Assembly (NCBI RefSeq): GCF_000826545.1
Contig: NZ_CDME01000008.1
Span: 1,471,707-1,535,706 of the forward strand
Reading direction: 5' to 3'
DNA: 64,000 nucleotides
Source of the DNA: Kibdelosporangium sp. MJ126-NF4
GTDB taxonomy: Bacteria; Actinomycetota; Actinomycetes; Mycobacteriales; Pseudonocardiaceae
Both the position numbers and the translations under genes were made by a program. The notes under the pieces were generated by a model. It had not been told where the DNA came from. It saw nothing but the letters and a program-made list of their open reading frames with translations, and did not search any database. Positions 47,948 through 56,100 of the stretch are shown piece by piece (the first letter of the stretch is position 1; each line of letters begins with the position of its first letter).

Positions 47948-49112
47948 GCGACACCTCTTTGAGCAGGTCCGTCAACGCCGCGGTCGCGGCCCGGATGTTG
48001 TCGATGGTGTTGGCGTAGGAGAACCGCAGGTATCCCTCGCCGTACGAGCCGAACGCGGTTCCCGGCAGGCACGCCACGCCAGCGCGTTGCAACATCATAT
48101 CGGCCAGTTCGGAGGCGGGCAGGCCGACCTCACGCACGTTGGGGAAGGCGTAGAACGCCCCGGCTGGCACCACGCAGGACACTCCCGGCACGGCGTTGAG
48201 GCCGGACACGATGACGCCCCGACGTTGCCGGAAGGCGTCCGCCATCCGGTTGACGTCGTCCCACGGTCCGCGCAGCGCCGCGATCGCCGCGTGCTGGCTG
48301 AACGCCGACGTGCACGACACGGAGTTGATCACCAGCCGACTGACCGGTTCGACCAGTGCGTCGGGGAACACGCCGAAACCCAGTCGCCAGCCGGTCATCG
48401 CGAATGTCTTGGACCAGCCGTCGAGCAACACCGTGCGGTCGGCCATCCCGTCGACGTCGAGCACGCTGTGGTGCTTGCCGTCGTACTGCAACGCCCAGTA
48501 GACCTCGTCGGACAGCACCACGAGATCGTGTTCGATGGCGATGGCGGCGATTGCCTCGGCCTGCTCGGCGGACATCGCGCTGCCGCACGGGTTGTGCGGT
48601 GAGTTGAGAATCAGCAGCTTGGTTCGGTCGGTGACCAGCGACGCCAACTCGTCCGGGTCGATGGTGAAGTTGTTGGCTTCCCGCAACGGCACCGCGACCG
48701 GCCGAGCCCCGGCGAACGCCGCGATCGACGCGTACATCGGAAAGCCGGGATCGGGGTAGAGCACCTCGTCGCCTTCTTCACACAGCGCCATGATCGTGAA
48801 GAACATGATCGGTTTGGCACCGGGCGTGACCACAACGCGGTCCGGGGTGGTGCGCAACCGGCCGGTCCGCTCAAGGAACTCCGCGACCGCGAGTCGTAGT
48901 TCCGGGATGCCCGGCGCCGGGACGTAGTGGGTGTGACCGCTGTTCAGCGCCTCCATGGCTGCCGCTGTGATGTGCGCAGGCGTGTCGAAATCCGGTTCAC
49001 CGATCTCCAGGTGAATGATCTCGCGCCCACCTCGCTCCAGCTCCCTGGCCCTGGCCAGCACCTCGAACGCCGACTCGGTTCCCAGCCGCCGCATCCGATC
49101 CGCCAACTTCAC
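47940..49112 (-). CDS. Class I PLP-dependent aminotransferase (AspB-like)
   Basis: A 390-residue enzyme: IHLEIGEPDFDTPAHI, YVPAPGIPELR, NSPHNPCGSAM, LSDEVYWALQYDG and LLDGWSKTFAMTGWRLG (PLP Lys). Starts at a GTG (49112) behind AAGGGAG. It sits 107 bases downstream of the MFS gene of the RiPP locus on the same strand. The gap has an AT-rich stretch (ACGTAATTAATT) that could be a separate promoter, so operon membership is uncertain. Confidence 0.9.
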   Translation of the reverse strand: MKLADRMRRLGTESAFEVLARARELERGGREIIHLEIGEPDFDTPAHITAAAMEALNSGHTHYVPAPGIPELRLAVAEFLERTGRLRTTPDRVVVTPGAKPIMFFTIMALCEEGDEVLYPDPGFPMYASIAAFAGARPVAVPLREANNFTIDPDELASLVTDRTKLLILNSPHNPCGSAMSAEQAEAIAAIAIEHDLVVLSDEVYWALQYDGKHHSVLDVDGMADRTVLLDGWSKTFAMTGWRLGFGVFPDALVEPVSRLVINSVSCTSAFSQHAAIAALRGPWDDVNRMADAFRQRRGVIVSGLNAVPGVSCVVPAGAFYAFPNVREVGLPASELADMMLQRAGVACLPGTAFGSYGEGYLRFSYANTIDNIRAATAALTDLLKEVSHA

Positions 49113-49219
49113 AGGCGTGGCTCCCTTCGGTGTCTTGTCTCTCCTTGTCCATCTTCACGGCGTACGCGGCGCGGCGACTACGTAAGAAATGCGGGTGTTC
49201 ACGTAATTAATTCCGCGAG

Positions 49220-50443
49220 TCAGTCGTTGACTGAGGTCCTGCTCGGGTTCCGGGCGCCGCGCACCACCGGGGGCACGGCGAACCCGCTGGCCACGAACGC
49301 GGCTCCGATGACAAGCCACCCCGTCGTTCCCCAGTCCATCAGGATGGTCGTGAGGACCAACGGTGCGAGGACGACCGCGAGGGATGTGCCCGTGGTGAAC
49401 AGGCCCTGGTACTGCCCCTGGGCGTGGTCGGGAGCCAGGGTGAAGCTGAGCCCCCACTGACCGGCCGAGTGGAGCAGCTCTCCTGCGGCATGAGCCAGGG
49501 CTCCTGTCGTGAAGAGCACGATCGCAATGATCGCCCCTCCTGCCGCGGCGCTCGCGTAGAGGAGGCAGGCGCAGGCGAGCAACAGCCCAGAGCGGCGCAG
49601 CGACACCGCGGCTCTCGACGTGTCGTCTGTGCCTCTGCTGGCGCGTACCTGGAACAGGACAACGCACACGGTGTTGATGACGACCAGCACCCCGACCAAT
49701 CCACTTGGCGCCGAGGACCGTTCGACGATCCACAGTGGCACGCCGATCTGCAGGATTCCCATGTGCAGGTCCTGGACTGCGCAGAGAAGCGCCACCACGA
49801 CGTAGCGGCGATCTCGCAGGACTTCCCAGCCCCGTGTCGGTTTGCGGACAGCAGGCCGGGCAGTTCCCGGTTTCAGCCGGGCCAGGGTGAGTCCGGCGAC
49901 GACGGTGACTGTCGCCGCTCCGGCCACGAGAGCCTGGTACGCCGCCGGGGTACCGATCGTCAACGCCACGGCAGCGCCCCCACCGCCCGCGGACACGCCG
50001 ACATTCGCCATGACTTGAAGCCTGGCGCGCGTGTGCACGCGCTCATCGCTGGGGACGACACTCGCGACGAGTGCTTGCTGGACACCGCGGCTTCCATGCT
50101 GGCAGATCGCGACGCAACAGGCGGTCACGAGAAACGCGGCGAACGAGTCCACCACGAGATAGCCCGCCACCGCCACGGCCTGCACCAGTGTCAGCGCCAC
50201 GAGCAGCGAGCGTGGTCCCCACCGATCGGCGAGCCGCCCCAGAGGCAGGTTGCCGCACAGGCCGCAGAGACCGGCGAGGGTGAGCCCGAGCCCGACCTCC
50301 GCCAGCGTGAGACCGATGATCTTGTGGAAGTAGAGCACACTGACGGCGAAGAACAATCCGTCGCCCGAGGCGTGGGCCAGGGAAGCGACACACAGCAGGC
50401 GGGTTTGCCGTGGGGACGCAAGCAGCAGTCGACGGGACGACAT
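49220..50443 (-). CDS. MFS exporter of the RiPP locus
   Basis: A 407-residue major facilitator protein with 10-12 helices. GNLPLGRLADRWGPRSLL is the loop 2-3 MFS signature (GxLaDrxGxrxxl). It resembles actinomycete drug and small-peptide exporters. Its ATG shares one base with the stop of the upstream P450 (TGATG), so production is coupled to P450 synthesis. The likely job is export of the P450-modified peptide and self-protection. Confidence 0.85.
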   Translation of the reverse strand: MSSRRLLLASPRQTRLLCVASLAHASGDGLFFAVSVLYFHKIIGLTLAEVGLGLTLAGLCGLCGNLPLGRLADRWGPRSLLVALTLVQAVAVAGYLVVDSFAAFLVTACCVAICQHGSRGVQQALVASVVPSDERVHTRARLQVMANVGVSAGGGGAAVALTIGTPAAYQALVAGAATVTVVAGLTLARLKPGTARPAVRKPTRGWEVLRDRRYVVVALLCAVQDLHMGILQIGVPLWIVERSSAPSGLVGVLVVINTVCVVLFQVRASRGTDDTSRAAVSLRRSGLLLACACLLYASAAAGGAIIAIVLFTTGALAHAAGELLHSAGQWGLSFTLAPDHAQGQYQGLFTTGTSLAVVLAPLVLTTILMDWGTTGWLVIGAAFVASGFAVPPVVRGARNPSRTSVND

Positions 50444-51609
50444 CAGTGTCGGCTCAGGCTCACCGGGAGCCGAGAAGCAGCGCGAACGGTTGCCTGGTCG
50501 CGGAATTCCACCGGACCCACCTGGCGGAACTCCGGATACCGGGCCAGTCCGGCGACGGTGGCACGCATCATCAGTTTGGCGAACAGGCCGCCAACGCACG
50601 CGTGCACACCCCAGCCGAATCCGAGGTGCGGGTTGGGCCGCCGGTCGACGACGAACCGGTCAGGTTCGGCGAACCGGTCGGGATCCCTGTTCGCGGCACC
50701 GAACAACACGAGAACGAACTCCCCACGCTTCACGTGAACAGCTCCCACTGTGGTGTCGCGCAGGCAGACGCGGGTGGTGCCCTGGATCGGCGGATCGAAA
50801 CGGAACAGTTCCTCCACGGCGACGTCCAGTTCCTCACCGCGGCCCAGCCGGTCGAGGTTGACGCCCTCGCGAACCAGGACGTGCAGACCGCTCGTGATGG
50901 CCGCCGCCAGCGACGTGCTTCCGGCCAGGAACAACACTCGTACAGAGTTGACCAGCATCTGTCTGGGAAGGCCATCCTCCGCGTGCTGACGACGGGCCAG
51001 ATAACCGAGAAGGCCATGCGCGGGAGGTTCGGCCAGCCAGGAGTCCACCAACTCGGCCAACTGCGCCATCGCCCGGACTCCCGGGGCCTGGGCCTCCGGC
51101 ACCAGTGCGGAGTCCATCGATCGCACGATCCTGTGCGCGATCTCCCGGAAGAAGTCGGATTCGGGGGGCGTCACGCCGAAGAACTCGGAGATCGACCGGA
51201 GGCAGAGCGGCTCGACGAAGTCGGTGACCAGATCGAACTGCGGACGGACAGCCAGCGAGGCGAGTCGGCGAGTCGCCTCGCTGAGGACGGCGGCCTCGAA
51301 GTCGGCAAGGTTCTGGTGGCGCACCGAGTTCATCAGGAGGCTGTGCACGGCCGAGTGCTCGGGGGGATCGATCGTCTGGATGTTGATTCCCGCGTCGGGA
51401 ACGAACTCGCCGACTTTCCGCATGTCGTTCGAGAACGCGTCGTGGTCCTTCAGGACGAACCGGCAGTCCTCGTACCTGCTGAGCACCCAGCATCCCATCG
51501 CGTCGTTCCAATGGACGGGGTGCGCTTCGCGCAGGCGCCGGTACACCGGATACGGGTCGCGGAGTGTGGCGGGGTCCAAGGGGTTGTAGTCCATCGCGGC
51601 ACGCACCAT
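50443..51609 (-). CDS. Second cytochrome P450 of the RiPP locus
   Basis: A 388-residue P450. Haem motif FGWGVHACVGGLFAK and ExxR (ELFR) are intact. The I-helix reads LFLAGSTSLAAAI: the acid-alcohol pair that activates oxygen in hydroxylating P450s is replaced by Thr-Ser. Together with close similarity to its neighbour (shared SI/NIQTIDPPEH-type and NPHLGFGW segments), this suggests a tandem duplication and a one-electron crosslinking role rather than ordinary hydroxylation. Starts seven bases after the preceding P450. Confidence 0.88.
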   Translation of the reverse strand: MVRAAMDYNPLDPATLRDPYPVYRRLREAHPVHWNDAMGCWVLSRYEDCRFVLKDHDAFSNDMRKVGEFVPDAGINIQTIDPPEHSAVHSLLMNSVRHQNLADFEAAVLSEATRRLASLAVRPQFDLVTDFVEPLCLRSISEFFGVTPPESDFFREIAHRIVRSMDSALVPEAQAPGVRAMAQLAELVDSWLAEPPAHGLLGYLARRQHAEDGLPRQMLVNSVRVLFLAGSTSLAAAITSGLHVLVREGVNLDRLGRGEELDVAVEELFRFDPPIQGTTRVCLRDTTVGAVHVKRGEFVLVLFGAANRDPDRFAEPDRFVVDRRPNPHLGFGWGVHACVGGLFAKLMMRATVAGLARYPEFRQVGPVEFRDQATVRAASRLPVSLSRH

Positions 51610-51616
51610 CGACTGT

Positions 51617-52777
51617 TCACCCGGCCAAGGTCAGCGGAAGGGACTGGAGGCAACGCACGGTCGCCCGCTGGTGCCTGACAGGTTTTCCGGCCAACACAGG
51701 GAAAACCGGCAACGACACGAGACTCCGCACGAACCCGGCAAGCGCGATCTTCGCGTGCAGACTGCCGGTGCAGACGTGCGGTCCCCAGCCGAAGCCGAGG
51801 TGGGGATTCGGGTTGCGGTTCAACACCAGGCTCTCCGGCGTGGTGAACTGCTCGGGATCGTGGTTGGCGGAAGCGAAGAGAACCACCACGACCTGTCCGC
51901 GAAGGATGACCTGACCGCCGAGTTCGGTGTCGGTCACGCACACCCGGCTGGTGCCCTGGACCGGTCCGTCGTACCGCATCAGCTCGTCGACAGCGGTGTC
52001 GAGCTGTTCAGGGTTGGCCGCGAGGCTTCGGAGGCTCTCGGGATTCTCCAGAAGAGCCAACGCGGCGTTTCCCGCCGCCACCGACAGCGAGCTGTACCCG
52101 GCCTGGAACATGACTCGAGTCGTGTTGACGACCACGTCCTCGGGAACAAGGGCCGGGTCTCGGTGGCGTACCAGGTAGCCGATCAGTCCGCGCTCCGGCT
52201 TGGCCTCGAACCACTCGTGCACCAACTCGCTCAGTCGAACTCGGGCCGCTGTGCCCGCGTCGCCGACTTCGGGACGTAGCCCCTCGTCCATGCTGTCCAC
52301 GATCGCGTCGGAGATCGCGACGAAGGACCGGCGATCGGGAGTGGGCACCCCCAACAGCCTGGAGATCGAGTCGAGGGCCATCGGAACGGCGACTTCCTCG
52401 ACGAGATCGAAGGCCGGGGCGCCCGTGTGCCGCTGAAGTATGTCCCGCGACAGCTGAAACGCTCTGCTGCCGAGAGCATCGAGGTCCTGTTCGTGGAAAC
52501 CGTTCATCACGAGTTGGCGGATCCGACGCTGTTCCGGCGGGTCCAGTGACTGGATACTCATGCTCGACGCGGGGATTTCCTCTCCCACCCGCCGCCAGTC
52601 TCCCGCGAAGACCTCATGCTGCAGCAGGACCGACATACAGTCCTTGTAACGACTGACCACCCATGAACGCATTCCCTCATGCCAGTACACGGGCCGTGTC
52701 TCACGGAGCCTGGAATAGACGGGAAAGGGATTCGCGAGAGTTTGATCGGACAACGGGTCGTACAACGCGTCGGACAT
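51617..52777 (-). CDS. First cytochrome P450 of the RiPP locus, BytO-like candidate
   Basis: A 386-residue P450 directly downstream of the pentapeptide gene. Haem loop FGWGPHVCTGSLHAK and ExxR (ELMR) are present. The I-helix is FQAGYSSLSVAAGN, with Ser-Ser where most P450s have Asp/Glu-Thr. In biarylitide loci the P450 following the 18-base gene crosslinks the Tyr side chain to the C-terminal aromatic residue; position makes this gene the leading candidate. The ATG at 52777 follows GGAG at long spacing, with a hairpin farther upstream. Confidence 0.9.
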   Translation of the reverse strand: MSDALYDPLSDQTLANPFPVYSRLRETRPVYWHEGMRSWVVSRYKDCMSVLLQHEVFAGDWRRVGEEIPASSMSIQSLDPPEQRRIRQLVMNGFHEQDLDALGSRAFQLSRDILQRHTGAPAFDLVEEVAVPMALDSISRLLGVPTPDRRSFVAISDAIVDSMDEGLRPEVGDAGTAARVRLSELVHEWFEAKPERGLIGYLVRHRDPALVPEDVVVNTTRVMFQAGYSSLSVAAGNAALALLENPESLRSLAANPEQLDTAVDELMRYDGPVQGTSRVCVTDTELGGQVILRGQVVVVLFASANHDPEQFTTPESLVLNRNPNPHLGFGWGPHVCTGSLHAKIALAGFVRSLVSLPVFPVLAGKPVRHQRATVRCLQSLPLTLAG

Positions 52778-52810
52778 GCCGCATCACTCCGCATCGAGCA
52801 CGTGACGGGA

Positions 52811-52843
52811 GGGTGCCACACCTGGTTTTCAGGTGTGGCACCC
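52811..52843 (-). terminator. Hairpin between the pentapeptide gene and the first P450 (attenuator)
   Basis: A perfect 14-bp stem (GGGTGCCACACCTG and its complement) with a 5-base loop (AAAAC on the minus strand). No U-tract follows, so it should slow rather than end transcription, or protect the short upstream RNA. This would keep the precursor peptide in excess over the enzymes, as in many RiPP operons. Confidence 0.7.
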
Positions 52844-52869
52844 ATTTAGTTGAGGCGAAGCAAGTTGGC

Positions 52870-52887
52870 TCAGTGCTTGTAGTGCAT
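52870..52887 (-). CDS. bytA-like minimal RiPP precursor, pentapeptide MHYKH
   Basis: An 18-base gene: ATG CAC TAC AAG CAC TGA, encoding Met-His-Tyr-Lys-His. A strong ribosome site GGGAGGT lies six bases before the ATG. It is followed after 92 bases by two tandem P450 genes and an exporter. Biarylitide precursors (bytA) are pentapeptides of the form M-x-Y-x-H, in which a P450 joins Tyr-3 to His-5 and the first two residues are removed; the expected core here is Tyr-Lys-His. An in-frame extension to a GTG at 52941 would make a 23-residue precursor (VSHPAAEF...NRLGGIA before MHYKH) with a weaker GGTGAGG site nine to ten bases upstream. I prefer the 5-residue form because of its ribosome site and the known family. 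Confidence 0.82.
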   Translation of the reverse strand: MHYKH

Positions 52888-53007
52888 GGCGATACCTCCC
52901 AGTCGGTTGATTTCCCTGAACTCGGCTGCCGGGTGCGACACTCGCAGGAACCTCACCGCTACCCCCAGATTGCGGCGCGCTTCCGAAACAAGCACCCGCG
53001 ACCACCG

Positions 53008-53016
53008 ATATATCTA
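53008..53016 (-). promoter_or_regulatory. AT-rich candidate -10 region upstream of the pentapeptide gene
   Basis: The minus strand reads TAGATATAT here, the only AT-rich site in the 260-base gap between the pentapeptide gene and the divergent STAND NTPase gene. It lies about 120 bases before the pentapeptide ATG. No convincing -35 is seen. Confidence 0.3.
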
Positions 53017-53147
53017 CCGGCCCGGACACAGCTGAGACCGGTGCGCTCGCCGCGGTGCCGAAACGATCAGTGTTGGAGCTGGTCAGAGACACCGGCGAGT
53101 TTCCCGGTCCGGCAGGCCCGGGTGCCGGGGATCGGTGAGCGCAGGGG

Positions 53148-56100
53148 ATGACAGGGGGAGAATTGGACACGCGTGGGGTGTTCGCGGAACGACTGGCCTT
53201 GCTGTTCGCGGAAGCGGGTGGCCCGCCGCTGAAGCTCGTCGTCAAGTCCGTCGCCCGGGCCCGGCGGTCGGACCGTCGCGGTCGGCCCGTCCGTGTCTCG
53301 GGCCAGCGACTGAGCGACTGGCGGCGGGGGCGCAACGTGCCGTCCAGCTTCGACGCCCTTGCTGTCGTGCTGGAGGTCCTGGTCGGGGAGGCACGCAAAG
53401 CGCGGGCTCGCCCCGCGACGGACGGGCTCTACGACCTCGACGCCTGGCGGACGCTCTGGCAGGAGGCATTGGACAGCCCGGTTGGCGGCGCTCCGGAATC
53501 CTCGGTGGTCGACGAGCGTCCGGACGCGGGTGTGTGCCCCTATCGGGGACTCGCCGCATTCGGGCCGCAGGACCTGGATTTCTTCTTCGGTCGGGACCGC
53601 GCCGTCCGGGCATTGGGAAGGCTGATCGGACAAGCCTTTCGCAGCGGCGGGATCGCACTGCTGGTCGGCGCGTCGGGCGCGGGCAAGTCATCGCTCCTGC
53701 GGGCCGGAATCGAGCGGGCTCTGAAAGCGGGTGTGCTGTCGGACGACGGCTTTCAGGCGTGCGAGGTCGCGGTGATAACTCCTGGCCAGGACCCGCTCAA
53801 GTCGTTGATCGCGGAAATCCCGGAGTTGGCCGATCCCGTTGAGCTGGCACGTCGACCGGATCAGCCCACCGAGCCGACACTTTTCACGGACATGGTGCGC
53901 TCGGCGATGGCTGACCACATTCGGCGACGGTGCGGCGACGGCGTGCCGTTCGTTCTGGTCGTGGACCAGTTCGAAGAGGTGTTCAGGTTATCATCGGACG
54001 AATTCGGTACGAATGTCCTCGTGCGAACACTGCACGCGGCCTGCACGTCGACCGACTCGACGGACGAATCCCCGGCAGCTGTGATTCTCGGTCTGCGGGC
54101 TGATTGCTACGAACAGTGCCTTGACTACCCGGAACTTTCCGAGGCGCTCCAGGAGCGCCAGATGGTTCTCGGCCCGATGACCGTCGCCGAGCTGACTGCC
54201 GTCATCCAGGGCCCCGCGAAAGCCGCAGGTCTTCGGCTGGCTCCCGGTCTCGTCGACATGCTCCTGCAGGACCTCGGCACCCGCGGCAACCCGGAAAGCC
54301 AGGACGGGACGCATGATGCGGGCGCGTTGCCGCTGCTGTCCCACACCCTGCTGGCCACCTGGCAGCGTCGGCAGGCGGGAAAACTCACGGTCGCCGGATA
54401 CCGCGCGAGCGGAGGAATCAGTGGCTCGGTCGCGGCGACCGCTGAACAGGCGTGGTCCAGGCTGGACGCACGTGAGCGAGAAATCGCACGTCACCTGCTG
54501 TTATGTCTGGTCAGGGTCTCGGAGAGCGGGTCGGACACCCGGCACCAGGTATCCCGGGAGGATCTGTTCAGCCAGACCGAGGACAGGGCCGCCGCAGCGT
54601 CCGTGATCGAGGTTCTGGCGGCCGCACGGCTGGTCACGGTGGACGCGGACGCCGTGGAAATCACGCACGAGGCCCTGCTTCGAGCATGGCCGAGGCTGCG
54701 AGGGTGGATCGATCAGGGGCGGAGTGCGGCGCTGGCACGGCAACGGCTCCAGGACGACTCCTTGATGTGGGACAACCAGGGACGAGATCGCTCGCTGCTG
54801 TACCGGGGAACGCGCCTGGACACCGTCCACAACTGGATCAAGTCGCATGGACGCGCCAGCGTGAACGCCATCACCCGTGACTTTCTGGACATGTCGGCTC
54901 GTCATGCGCGGCGAACCGCGTGGTTCTGGCGCGGCGGAACCATCCTGCTGGTGGTGTTCGCGCTGATGGCCGCGGTGGCCGCGGCCGTGGCGGTCGGACA
55001 GCGCAACGACGCGAGGTTTCAGCAGATCGTGGGAGAAGCCAGCCGGTTGCACGCAACGGATCCGACGTTGGCGGCGCAACTGAGCCTCGTCGCCCACCGT
55101 TTGCGCCCTGACGACAAGGACGCGTACGCAAGGGTTATCGCCACCCAGCACCTGCCTTTGTCGACACCCGCCGCGGGACACCGAGGCCCGGTGTACTGGA
55201 CAGCGTTCGGTCCGGACAGCCGGGTGTTGGCAACAGGCAGTCAGGACCGCACTGCGCGCTTATGGGACGTGCACGACCCCACACGTCCCGAGCTCCTGGC
55301 CGAACTGACAGGACACCGCGGACGCGTCTACAACGTCGCCTTCAGCCCCGACGGACGCATGTTGGCGACGGGCAGCGAAGACCAGACTGCGCGCCTGTGG
55401 GACGTGCACGACCCCAGACGTCCCGAGCTCCTGGCAGAACTGACAGGGCACCACGGAGGCGTCTACGCCGTCGCCTTCAGCCCGGATCGGCAGGTGGTGG
55501 CCACCGGCAGTCAGGACGGGACAGTGCGCTTGTGGAACGTGCGCACCCCAACGCATCCCGAACTGCTGGGCACGATCACGGGCCATACCGACATCGTGGG
55601 CGGGCTGGCCTTCAGACGCGACGGGCACGTGCTCGCCACCGGTGCCGCGGACTGGACCGTGCGTCTGTGGGACGTACGCGACCCAACGTCTCCCACTCCC
55701 CTGGGAGAGCCGCTTGTCGGGCACAGCGGCACCGTGTATTCGGTGGCGTTCAGTCCGGACGGCAACACACTGGCATCAGGTAGTGGCGACAAGAGCGCGC
55801 GCCTGTGGGACACCCGGGACACCTCTCGCCCCGTCCCCTTCGGGGCACCCCTCGTCGAGCATGAGGGCGAGGTGCGTTCTGTTGTCTTCAGCCGGGATGG
55901 ACGTACCCTCGCGTCGGCAGGCGGTGACAAGATCATTCGCCTGTGGAACGTGGAGAACCGGGATCGCCTGGCGCTCGTCGCGCGATATCCGACGGGACAC
56001 CGCACCATTGTCTACTCGCTGGCGTTGAGCCCGGACGGCCGATCGATGGCGACGGTCAGCGACGACCACGCCGTTCGTGTCTGGTCTCTTCCGTCTTTGG

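Noticed and set aside
52558..52845. A 95-codon minus-strand frame starting at an ATG inside the hairpin between the pentapeptide gene and the P450, as a possible second precursor
   Set aside because: No ribosome site, its first codons are the hairpin stem itself, and most of it runs out of frame through the P450 gene with poor codon use.
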